A stretch of DNA of 5,658 nt, taken from contig JAUYEK010000422.1 in assembly GCA_030691435.1 (NCBI GenBank), positions 1-5,658 of the forward strand, given 5' to 3'. This document shows, piece by piece, positions 1 through 5,613 of the stretch (position 1 is its first letter; the number at the start of each line of letters is the position of its first letter). The translations under genes and the position numbers were made by a program. The notes beneath the pieces were generated by a model that saw only the letters and a list, made by a program, of their open reading frames with translations, ran no database searches and was not told where the DNA came from. The DNA is from Sulfuricella sp. Its GTDB lineage: Bacteria; Pseudomonadota; Gammaproteobacteria; Burkholderiales; Sulfuricellaceae.

Positions 1-1185
1 GACTGGGTCACCCATCTGGATCAACTCAGCCAGCTCAAGAAATTTGCTGCCGACAAGGCCTTCCAGGAGCAATTCCGCCGGGTCAAACAGGCCAACAAGA
101 AAGCACTTGCCAAAATTATCGAGAAAAAACTGGGCATCCAGGTCAACCCGGCCTCCCTGTTCGACGTACAGATAAAGCGCATCCACGAATACAAGCGGCA
201 ACTGCTCAACCTGCTCCACGTGGTCACGCTGTACAACCGCATCCGCGCCAATCCGGGGGCGGATCGGGTGCCCCGCACCGTGATCTTCAGCGGCAAGGCG
301 GCCCCGGGCTATGCCAGAGCCAAACTGATCATCAAGCTGATCAATGACGTAGCGGACATCGTCAACCACGACCCAGCCATTGGGGACCGGCTCAAGGTGG
401 CGTACATTCCCAATTACGATGTCACCACCGCCTCGGATATCATTCCCGCTGCGGACCTTTCCGAACAGATTTCCACCGCCGGCACCGAAGCCTCGGGAAC
501 AGGCAACATGAAGCTTGCCCTCAACGGCGCGCTGACGATAGGCACTCTGGACGGCGCAAACATTGAAATTCGCGACGAAGTCGGCGCGAACAACATTTTT
601 ATTTTCGGGCTAAACACCGATGAGGTAACCGAAATGACAAGCAAGGGATACAACCCTTGGGATTATTACCATGGCAACGAGGAACTCAGGCAGGCGCTCG
701 ACATGATCGGTTCCGGCTATTTCTCACTGGACGAACCCGAGCGCTTCCGACCGATCATCGACGCGCTTACGACTGGCGGCGACCAATACCTGCTGCTCGC
801 CGATTACGCCGCTTACATTGCCTGCCAGGAAAAAATCGATGCGCTCTACCGCGACCCGGGAGAGTGGGCGCACAAGGCCATCCTCAATGTGGCTGGCATG
901 GGCAAGTTTTCCAGCGACCGCACCGTCAGGGAATACGCGGAGAAAATCTGGGGGTTTAAAGCGGTGAGGGGTGTGGGGTGTGGGGTTGGGTGGGCACGTC
1001 TTTGTGCCCACGCGATCAGCCAATCAAAACAAGCGCCTTTTACCATTGCCCCCTCTCCCGCCTGCGGGAGAGGGTTGGGGAGAGGGCGTTATTCCACGTG
1101 GGCACAAAGACGTGCCCACCCTACCAAACTCGTTGCTAATCCATCCCCAGCCGTTCCAGGCGATAACGCAACGCCCGAAAGGTGA
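1..1185 (+). CDS. glgP: Glycogen/maltodextrin phosphorylase, C-terminal part (5' end outside window)
   Basis: This enzyme removes glucose from alpha-1,4-glucan ends with phosphate, giving glucose-1-phosphate; it is cytoplasmic, GT35 family and PLP-dependent. The frame is open from base 1 and holds 394 codons. Family landmarks, numbered from the first codon here, are IKRIHEYKRQLLN (58-70), IFSGKAAPGY (95-104), and IPAADLSEQISTAGTEASGTGNMK ending at K171 (codon 511-513). By homology K171 is the lysine that binds PLP. About 440 N-terminal residues are missing to the left if the protein has the usual family length (E. coli GlgP is 815 residues). The family normally ends just after the 'YA..IW' segment, here YAEKIWGFKAV, ending at codon 322. 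This frame instead continues for 72 more codons through a G-rich tract and inverted repeats, and stops at TGA 1183-1185. That stop lies 50 bases inside the convergent pilR 3' end. The catalytic part looks intact. The tail (codons 323-394) is low-complexity and repeat-encoded, and is probably not a folded domain. Family identity is secure; the exact paralogue (glgP or malP) is less so. Confidence 0.95.
   Translation, partial: DWVTHLDQLSQLKKFAADKAFQEQFRRVKQANKKALAKIIEKKLGIQVNPASLFDVQIKRIHEYKRQLLNLLHVVTLYNRIRANPGADRVPRTVIFSGKAAPGYARAKLIIKLINDVADIVNHDPAIGDRLKVAYIPNYDVTTASDIIPAADLSEQISTAGTEASGTGNMKLALNGALTIGTLDGANIEIRDEVGANNIFIFGLNTDEVTEMTSKGYNPWDYYHGNEELRQALDMIGSGYFSLDEPERFRPIIDALTTGGDQYLLLADYAAYIACQEKIDALYRDPGEWAHKAILNVAGMGKFSSDRTVREYAEKIWGFKAVRGVGCGVGWARLCAHAISQSKQAPFTIAPSPACGRGLGRGRYSTWAQRRAHPTKLVANPSPAVPGDNATPER
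968..994 (+). other. G-rich tract with potential to form a G-quadruplex
   Basis: Five runs of three or four G lie on the + strand at 968-971, 975-978, 982-985, 988-990 and 992-994, separated by loops of 3, 3, 2 and 1 bases. The first part is an imperfect tandem of a 7-base unit, ggggtgt, and the last G runs pass into the left arm of the inverted repeat. This fits the usual G3+ N1-7 intramolecular quadruplex pattern with very short loops. The tract sits exactly where the phosphorylase frame leaves its conserved C-terminus, so it may be a former 3' untranslated region that is now read through. G-quadruplex formation is inferred from the motif only. Confidence 0.5.
984..1125. repeat. REP-doublet-like (REPIN-like) inverted repeat element
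   Basis: The two arms, 984-1012 and 1097-1125, are inverted copies matching at 28 of 29 positions; the inner 25 bases (988-1012 against 1097-1121) are identical. Each arm is itself a stem-loop, gtgggcac-gtcttt-gtgcccac (990-1011 in the left arm). Read outward to inward, the right arm begins GTAG on the - strand just before the palindrome. The left arm has GTTG at the equivalent place, because of the single mismatch at 987/1122. A GTAG-type head followed by an imperfect palindrome, paired in inverted orientation, is the known architecture of REP/REPIN elements mobilised by RAYT (IS200/IS605-like) transposases. The assignment to that class is inference, since no RAYT gene lies in the window. 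The element starts 11 bases beyond the pilR stop and is translated as part of the glgP frame. No T-tract follows either arm, so it is not a classical intrinsic terminator. Confidence 0.7.
1051..1086. repeat. Nested GC-rich palindrome of the CCCTCTCCC/GGGAGAGGG type
   Basis: An 11-base perfect stem (ccctctcccgc at 1051-1061, gcgggagaggg at 1064-1074) has a 2-base apex. It is followed after TT by a second partial copy of the right arm, ggggagaggg (1077-1086). It lies in the spacer between the two inverted arms at 984-1012 and 1097-1125 and shares no sequence with them, so it appears to be a second, different repeat. Short palindromes of this composition are common intergenic repeats in many proteobacteria. 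That family resemblance is from memory, not from a search. Confidence 0.6.
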
Positions 1186-2512
1186 TGCCAAGCAGCTTGG
1201 CTGCCGCAGTCTTGTTGAAACGGGTTTTTTCCAGCGCTTCCAGAATCGCCTCTTTTTCCAAGGCGTCGAGGTATTCCTGCAATGGCAGGCTTTTCATCTG
1301 CGCCATGTCCTTCGGCTGCTTCGCCGCGAGCTGCAAATCCTCGCGACATATCTCGCCGCCCGTGGTCAGCGCCATCGCCCGCTCGAGGATGTTTTCCAGC
1401 TCGCGGACATTACCGGGAAAATCGTGCTCTCGCAGTTCCTTCAACGCTGCCTGGCTCAATTTCGGCGGCTCAGTGTTCAGACCCGCCACTTTCTTGAGTA
1501 TCTCCCCGGCCAGCAGCGGGATATCCTCCGGTATCTCGCGTAGCGCCGGCATCTTCAACACGATCACGTTGAGCCGGTAAAACAAGTCCTGACGAAATTT
1601 TCCGTTTTCCACACATAGCACCAAATCCTGGTGGGTGGCGCTGATGATGCGCACATCCACTGGTTCTTCCTGGGTGGCTCCCACCTTGCGCACCATTTTT
1701 TCCTGGATGACGCGCAGCAGTTTCACCTGCATCGGCAGGGGCAGTTCCGCCACTTCATCCAGAAACAACGTACCGCCGGCTGCCGCCTGAAAAAAACCAT
1801 CCTTGTCCTGGTTGGCGCCGGTGAAAGCGCCTTTCTTGTAGCCGAAGAACTCGCTTTCCATCAGGTTCTCGGGGATCGCCCCGCAGTTGACGGCGACAAA
1901 CGGGCCATCGCCGCGCGGGCCGCTGAGATGAATCAACCGCGCCGCCATCTCCTTGCCGCTGCCCGACTCCCCGGTGATATGGACCGGCGCCAAGCTGCGC
2001 GCCAGCTTCGCTATCATCTGGCGGGTCTGCAGCATCAGGGGTGAGTCGCCGAGCAACGCAGGTTGGCCGCCACCGGGATTTTCGCCGGTTTTTTTCGGTT
2101 GCCCGTCATGAGACAGCTTTAGCGCGGAATTGACCAGCGCACGCAACTGGGTCAGGGAAACCGGCTTGGACAGGTAATCGAATGCGCCCGCCTTGAGCGC
2201 GGCGACAGCATTTTCCGCGCTGCCGTAAGCGGTGATCACCGCCACCGGTTTGCCGGGATAATTCTTGGTCACATATTCCAGAAAGCTCAGGCCATCCCCG
2301 TCGGGCAAACGCATGTCGGTGAGGCAAAGATGATAGTAGTTCTTATGCAGGTATTGCTCCGCCTCGAACGTGCTGGCCGCCGCATCGACTTCCAAGCCCA
2401 TGCGCTGCAGCGTCAGCACCAGCAGTTCGCGAATGTCGGCCTCATCGTCCACGACCAGCACACGGCGCGGTTGTTCTTCATTCCGGGAAACTTGCGGTGT
2501 CCGGTTCAACAC
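1136..2512 (-). CDS. pilR: PilR, sigma-54-dependent response regulator for type IV pili
   Basis: This is an NtrC-family activator that drives sigma-54 promoters, classically pilA, after phosphorylation by PilS. It has 458 residues and three parts. The receiver domain (about 16-132) has acidic pocket D22/D23, phospho-acceptor D66, T94 and K116. The AAA+ domain (about 153-390) has Walker A GESGSGK (181-187), the sigma-54 contact loop GAFTGA (228-233) and Walker B LFLDE (249-253). A Fis-type helix-turn-helix (about 420-458) includes FNKTAAAKLLGITFRALRYRLERLG. The segment MESEFFGYKKGAFTGA (218-233) resembles PilR more than NtrC, and all residues needed for ATPase and phosphotransfer are present. 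The start is GTG at 2512-2510, overlapping the pilS stop by 7 bases, so the two are translationally coupled. TTG at the next codon is an alternative. The stop (TAG, 1138-1136) lies inside the phosphorylase frame of the opposite strand. The name PilR rests on sequence resemblance plus adjacency to a PilS-like kinase; another NtrC-type role is less likely. Confidence 0.92.
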   Translation of the reverse strand: MLNRTPQVSRNEEQPRRVLVVDDEADIRELLVLTLQRMGLEVDAAASTFEAEQYLHKNYYHLCLTDMRLPDGDGLSFLEYVTKNYPGKPVAVITAYGSAENAVAALKAGAFDYLSKPVSLTQLRALVNSALKLSHDGQPKKTGENPGGGQPALLGDSPLMLQTRQMIAKLARSLAPVHITGESGSGKEMAARLIHLSGPRGDGPFVAVNCGAIPENLMESEFFGYKKGAFTGANQDKDGFFQAAAGGTLFLDEVAELPLPMQVKLLRVIQEKMVRKVGATQEEPVDVRIISATHQDLVLCVENGKFRQDLFYRLNVIVLKMPALREIPEDIPLLAGEILKKVAGLNTEPPKLSQAALKELREHDFPGNVRELENILERAMALTTGGEICREDLQLAAKQPKDMAQMKSLPLQEYLDALEKEAILEALEKTRFNKTAAAKLLGITFRALRYRLERLGMD

Positions 2513-4107
2513 ATCTCCCCTTCAGCGCTTATCCTGAATTGCCCGCCTTGCGGGGCTTCAATGTAATCGAGCGTGGCTCCGTTGGCTTCGCACAGTTCGC
2601 GGGCAATATAAAGCCCCAAACCGGTGCCGGTGCTGTCGGTGGTAAAGAATGGCTCGAACAGCTGGGTGCGCAACGCTTCGGCAACCCCGGGCCCGTCATC
2701 GGCCACGTCCAATTGTACAACATTCCCGGGCGACGCAAATGCCGCACGCAGGCGGACGCTGCCGTCCCGCTGCTGGCAGTGGCGCCAGGCATTGCGGCAC
2801 AGGTTCCACAGCACCTGGTCGAGGTGATGCCGGTCGAAGCGTACCGTCAGGCCCTCCGCCACGTCCAGAACAACAGCCTTGGCCGGAATTTTTTCGGTCT
2901 GGCAAAACTGCTCGGCGAACTGGCGCAAAGTTGCGCCGAGGCGGAGCGTTTCCGGCGTGGCGCGGTCCCTGCGGTTGAGTTGCAGCACGTCCTGCACCAT
3001 CCGGTCGAGGCGATGAGTGTTGTCGCGGACGATCTGCAGCAGCCGGACATGGGTCGCATCCTGCCCCGGCTCCTCCTGCAATAGCTGGGTCGCGTGGCCG
3101 ATCGAGCTGAGGGGGTTGCGGATCTCGTGCGCGATATTGGCCGTCAGCCGGCCCAGCGCTGCCAGCTTGTGCTGCTGGGCCCGCGCCTGCATCAGGCTCA
3201 AATCCTCCAGAAAGATCAGCGCGCCCAGCCTCTCGTCCCCGCCAATCGCGGTAACGCGTACCTGCACCTGTTTGCCGGTGGCCGGTGCAACCAGTTCGAA
3301 ATGGTCGTTGCGCGGATCGGCTCGCCAGCGCTGCAGGCAGCCGGACAATGCCGGAAAATAGTCGTTGAGCCGCAGCTTGTCCCACACCGCCGCCGGCGTG
3401 CCGAGCAATTTTTCCGCCTCGGCGTTGCGCTGCCGCACCCGGCCCTGCTCGTCCACCACCAGCACGCCGTCCTGCATATTCTGGATCACCAGCTGGTTGA
3501 CCTGGGCCAGGTTGGCAAGGTCGATGCTCTGCTTCTGCGCCAGATTCTCGGTCACAGCCAGGCGCTTGGTCAGGACAAAGGCCAGCCCGGCGATAGCGAA
3601 AAACCCCATGCTGGTGAGGCTGGTTTGCAGATAATCCTTGGTGCTGCCCGCCAGCACCAGCACCTGGTAGGTCTGCTCGAGCAAAAGCGCAATGCTCGCC
3701 ATCGCGGCATGGAACATCGCCAGGCGGCCGCGGCTGACCATGCCGGTAGCTGCCAGCGGCCCCAGCAGGAGCAGCCCGAGACCGCTCTGAATACCCCCGC
3801 TGGCATGCATCAGCAGCACGATAATCAAAATATCCGCACTCACCTGGGCACTCAGGAGCAGATTGAAGCGCGGCCAGCGAATATCGATCGGCACGATCAT
3901 CAGCGCCGCAAGGAACACGTAAGCAATGCTGGTGGCGTAGAACAAGGGAGGATCGTAAGCGCCAAAGGTGTTGATGACGCCGAACATGGCATAGGCGACG
4001 GCAAACGTGCCGGCCAGGGTCAGTCGAAAAAGATTGAAATAGCGGAGAGACCGCCAGTATGCCTCAGGTTGAGGCGTGGCCCGAACCTGTAGCAAATCTG
4101 TCAGCAT
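2506..4107 (-). CDS. pilS: PilS, membrane sensor histidine kinase of the pilus two-component system
   Basis: An inner-membrane kinase that senses the pilin pool (as known for Pseudomonas PilS) and phosphorylates PilR. It has 533 residues. Residues 24-182 contain about six hydrophobic segments (roughly 24-46, 56-74, 82-101, 106-124, 128-152, 163-182), the usual PilS six-helix sensor. A PAS-like domain follows (about 203-303), beginning near VIQNMQDGVLVVDEQGRV. The dimerisation/phosphoacceptor domain holds H327 in NIAHEIRNPLSSIGHA. The HATPase domain has an N box around N439 (VLWNLCRNAW), G1 motif DVADDGPG (467-474), F box EPFFTT (485-490) and G2 motif GTGLGLY (494-500). No catalytic residue is missing. 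The start is ATG 4107-4105 with only a weak purine run upstream. The gene begins 6 bases after the PP0621-type gene and overlaps pilR by 7 bases, so the three are probably one transcript. No pilin gene is in view, so the pilus role is inferred from the sequence and the pairing with PilR. Confidence 0.92.
   Translation of the reverse strand: MLTDLLQVRATPQPEAYWRSLRYFNLFRLTLAGTFAVAYAMFGVINTFGAYDPPLFYATSIAYVFLAALMIVPIDIRWPRFNLLLSAQVSADILIIVLLMHASGGIQSGLGLLLLGPLAATGMVSRGRLAMFHAAMASIALLLEQTYQVLVLAGSTKDYLQTSLTSMGFFAIAGLAFVLTKRLAVTENLAQKQSIDLANLAQVNQLVIQNMQDGVLVVDEQGRVRQRNAEAEKLLGTPAAVWDKLRLNDYFPALSGCLQRWRADPRNDHFELVAPATGKQVQVRVTAIGGDERLGALIFLEDLSLMQARAQQHKLAALGRLTANIAHEIRNPLSSIGHATQLLQEEPGQDATHVRLLQIVRDNTHRLDRMVQDVLQLNRRDRATPETLRLGATLRQFAEQFCQTEKIPAKAVVLDVAEGLTVRFDRHHLDQVLWNLCRNAWRHCQQRDGSVRLRAAFASPGNVVQLDVADDGPGVAEALRTQLFEPFFTTDSTGTGLGLYIARELCEANGATLDYIEAPQGGQFRISAEGEMC
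2515..2522 (-). promoter_or_regulatory. Ribosome binding site for pilR inside the pilS 3' end
   Basis: On the - strand AAGGGGAG (2522-2515) precedes the pilR start. The gap is 2 bases to GTG (2512-2510) and 5 bases to TTG (2509-2507). Counting from the AAGG core, the gap to GTG is a normal 6 bases. The purine-rich run encodes the last pilS residues (EGE), so termination of pilS and initiation of pilR occur at the same place. It supports the GTG or TTG start, because no in-frame ATG is available there. Confidence 0.6.
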
Positions 4108-4113
4108 TAAGGA

Positions 4114-4338
4114 TTACTTCTGATGGAGTTGGCGATGCTCATTGGTGCAAAAATTCTCACCGTTGCTGACGATGCTTTCGCTCCTCGGCAGATGCACTCC
4201 ACAATGGGCGCAACGCACCATGTCCTCGCCGATTGCGTTTTTTGGCGCATCTTCCCGCTTGATCCTGCGGCCATAGCTTTTGACGAGGCGGTAAACAACC
4301 CAGGCGGCCAGAGCAAGAAGTATCAGTTTGATCAACAT
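4114..4338 (-). CDS. PP0621-type small membrane protein with a zinc-ribbon-like tail
   Basis: 74 residues; function unknown. The N-terminus is one hydrophobic helix (about 3-18, LIKLILLALAAWVVYRLV), followed by a basic stretch (K20-R28) that favours an inner-membrane anchor with a cytoplasmic tail. The tail carries C43-x2-C46, then VHLPRSES, then C64-x3-H68: four possible metal ligands arranged like a small zinc ribbon. The VRCAHCGVHLPRSE...FC..EH pattern is that of the uncharacterised PP0621 family, recognised from memory. The start ATG (4338-4336) is preceded directly by an in-frame GTG (4341-4339) that would add one residue; the upstream GGGGCAAGG supplies the Shine-Dalgarno sequence for either. 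The stop is 6 bases before the pilS start, implying co-transcription and perhaps translational coupling. A role connected with PilS signalling or with pilus or membrane assembly is possible only by context. Confidence 0.85.
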   Translation of the reverse strand: MLIKLILLALAAWVVYRLVKSYGRRIKREDAPKNAIGEDMVRCAHCGVHLPRSESIVSNGENFCTNEHRQLHQK

Positions 4339-4390
4339 CACCTTGCCCCGGTAAACGAGGCGCCTCAGGATTCAAGATTCGGACATGAAC

Positions 4391-4467
4391 TGGTCGGGGT
4401 GAGAGGATTCGAACCTCCGGCCTCTGCGTCCCGAACGCAGCGCTCCACCAGGCTGAGCTACACCCCG
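4391..4467 (-). tRNA. tRNA-Pro, anticodon CGG
   Basis: A 77-base cloverleaf on the - strand, reading CCG proline codons. The acceptor stem is CGGGGTG (4467-4461) paired with CACCCCG, followed by A and an encoded CCA (4393-4391). The anticodon stem CTGCG/CGCAG encloses loop TTCGGGA (4435-4429), with anticodon CGG at 4433-4431. The T arm is GGAGG-TTCGAAT-CCTCT with the invariant TTCGA. The D arm carries GCTC...GAGC with a CCTGG-type loop. It starts 12 bases after the ispB stop, with no promoter-like sequence in that gap, so it is probably processed out of the ispB transcript or read from a promoter inside the ispB 3' end. Confidence 0.97.
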
Positions 4468-4479
4468 CTTCGATTTTTT

Positions 4480-5448
4480 TCAGTAGCTTCGCGTTACCGA
4501 AAAGTCTGCCAATTGTAGCAAAGATTCCTTGTATTTTGAATGCGGCAGATGTGAAATCGCCTCGCACGCCACCCGGGCTTCAGCCTTCGCCTGGTTTTTC
4601 GCGTAATCCAGCGCGCCGGTATCGCGGATCGCGGCCATCACGGCATCCAGCTCGTTCAGGCCGCCCTGCTCGATTGCCCTGCGGATCACCTCTGCCTGCT
4701 GCGGCGTGCCGTTTTTCATGGCATGGATCAGGGGCAGCGTAGGCTTCCCTTCAGCCAGGTCATCACCAACGTTTTTGCCGGTTTCGGCGTGGTCGCCGGA
4801 ATAATCCAGCACGTCGTCGATCAGCTGGAACGCCGTGCCCATGCGCATCCCATAGGCTGCCATGGCCTCCTCGTCGGCCCCGGAGGCATTGCCCAGGATC
4901 GCACCGAGGCGGGTGGCGGCCTCGAACAGTTTGGCGGTTTTGTAGTGAATCACCTGAAGATAGCGCGCCTCGTCGATATCCGCATCGTTACAGTTCAACA
5001 GTTGCAGCACTTCGCCCTCGGCGATGACGTTGGTTGCATCCGCCAGCACCTCCATCACGCGCATGCTACCCGCCCCGACCATCATCTGGAAGGCCCTGGA
5101 ATAGAGGAAGTCGCCGACGAGAACGCTGGCTGCGTTGCCGAACAGGGCGTTGGCGGTGGCGTTGCCGCGCCGCAGGTTGGATTCGTCCACCACGTCGTCG
5201 TGCAGCAGGGTGGCGGTATGGATGAATTCGACCACCGCAGCGAGCACGTGGTGATAGCCGCCGGAATAGCCGAACGCACCCGCCGACAGCAGCACCAGCG
5301 CGGGGCGCAGGCGCTTGCCGCCGCTATTGATGATGTATTCGCTGATCTGGCGGATCAGCACGACTTCGGAATAGAGCCGCCTGCGGATGACTTCATCCAC
5401 GGCTAGCATGTCCGACTCGATGGGACTGCGTATGGCTTCCAGCGACAC
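4480..5448 (-). CDS. ispB: Octaprenyl diphosphate synthase
   Basis: A trans-prenyltransferase that adds isopentenyl diphosphate units to farnesyl diphosphate to make the C40 side chain of ubiquinone-8. It is cytosolic, Mg-dependent and dimeric in the known family. It has 322 residues, the usual length. GGKRLRP (43-49) is present for substrate binding, as are the first aspartate-rich motif LLHDDVVDESNLRRG (81-95, DDVVD 84-88), KTAKLFEAA (170-178) and the second aspartate-rich motif FQLIDDVLDYSGD (207-219, DD 211-212), followed by GKNVGDDLAEGKPTLPL. The start is GTG at 5448-5446. It lacks a clear Shine-Dalgarno sequence but is supported because the N-terminus MSLEAIRSPIESDM lines up with E. coli IspB (MNLEKINELTAQDM). 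ATG at codon 14 (5409-5407) would lose that conserved part. It is divergent from rplU across a shared 165-base promoter region, the arrangement known in many proteobacteria. Chain length of eight units is taken from the family, not read from the sequence. Confidence 0.95.
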   Translation of the reverse strand: MSLEAIRSPIESDMLAVDEVIRRRLYSEVVLIRQISEYIINSGGKRLRPALVLLSAGAFGYSGGYHHVLAAVVEFIHTATLLHDDVVDESNLRRGNATANALFGNAASVLVGDFLYSRAFQMMVGAGSMRVMEVLADATNVIAEGEVLQLLNCNDADIDEARYLQVIHYKTAKLFEAATRLGAILGNASGADEEAMAAYGMRMGTAFQLIDDVLDYSGDHAETGKNVGDDLAEGKPTLPLIHAMKNGTPQQAEVIRRAIEQGGLNELDAVMAAIRDTGALDYAKNQAKAEARVACEAISHLPHSKYKESLLQLADFSVTRSY

Positions 5449-5481
5449 AAAAAATCCAGAGGTTAGGTGAAAAAGGGCTCA

Positions 5482-5511
5482 ATGGTAGGAACGAGAGCAA
5501 TTCGGTGTCAA
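5482..5511 (-). promoter_or_regulatory. Predicted sigma-70 promoter for ispB
   Basis: On the - strand a perfect -35 hexamer TTGACA (5511-5506) is followed by an 18-base spacer and TACCAT (5487-5482), a 4-of-6 match to the -10 consensus. Transcription would begin near 5475, giving a leader of about 27 bases before the ispB GTG. It is the best leftward promoter in the 5449-5613 gap and could drive the whole ispB to pilR run. It is predicted from motif and position only. Confidence 0.6.
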
Positions 5512-5548
5512 GTTTTTCCAGCCCCGCCCCTGATTTCTAAACAATAAT

Positions 5549-5578
5549 TTAACCCTCGCCACAAAATTCTGGTACAAT
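5549..5578 (+). promoter_or_regulatory. Predicted sigma-70 promoter for rplU
   Basis: On the + strand TACAAT (5573-5578) is a 5-of-6 match to the -10 consensus, with the extended TGG at 5570-5572. The -35 is TTAACC (5549-5554, 4 of 6) at an 18-base spacer. The A/T-rich stretch just upstream (5531-5548) may act as an UP element, as is common for ribosomal protein promoters. The start point would be near 5585, leaving a leader of about 29 bases. No room is seen for a long leader attenuator or ribosomal-protein autoregulatory structure. Confidence 0.7.
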
Positions 5579-5603
5579 CGCGTTCCTTTTTAAAAGTAAG
5601 TGT

Positions 5604-5607
5604 GGAG
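5604..5607 (+). promoter_or_regulatory. Ribosome binding site of rplU
   Basis: GGAG is followed by six bases (ctcaat) and ATG 5614-5616. The spacing is near ideal and settles the rplU start. Confidence 0.8.
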
Positions 5608-5613
5608 CTCAAT

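Noticed and set aside
984..1125. Bidirectional intrinsic terminator between glgP and pilR
   Set aside because: Stable hairpins are present, but neither strand has a U-rich tract after the stems, so a classical Rho-independent terminator is not supported. The structure could still slow polymerase or protect 3' ends.
984..1125. CRISPR array
   Set aside because: There are only two copies, in inverted rather than direct orientation, with one spacer and no cas genes.
971..1543. A 190-codon + strand frame covering the repeats and the pilR 3' end
   Set aside because: Its start lies in the G-rich tract and its body is antisense to the PilR helix-turn-helix and AAA+ regions; no protein family is recognised.
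3094..4092. A 332-codon open frame on the + strand opposite pilS
   Set aside because: It lies antisense to a fully conserved kinase gene. The translation is rich in His, Gln and Arg with no recognisable domain, as expected for a shadow frame of a GC-rich gene.
4357..4366. Ten-base perfect palindrome gaggcgcctc between tRNA-Pro and the small zinc protein gene
   Set aside because: It has no loop and no following T-tract, so it is not a terminator. It could be an operator, but a single 10-base palindrome in GC-rich DNA is weak evidence.
4108..4390. Sigma-54 (-24/-12) promoter for autoregulation of the pilSR region
   Set aside because: I looked for the TGGC-N8/9-TGC pattern near pilS and the small zinc protein gene and saw no convincing match with proper spacing.
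4473..4480. Run of T after the ispB/tRNA junction as a terminator
   Set aside because: The T run is on the + strand; on the transcribed leftward strand it reads as A, so it cannot be the U-tract of an ispB terminator.
4723..5406. A 227-codon open frame on the + strand opposite ispB
   Set aside because: It is wholly antisense to ispB, which has every family motif. The shadow translation resembles no family and has no clear ribosome binding site.
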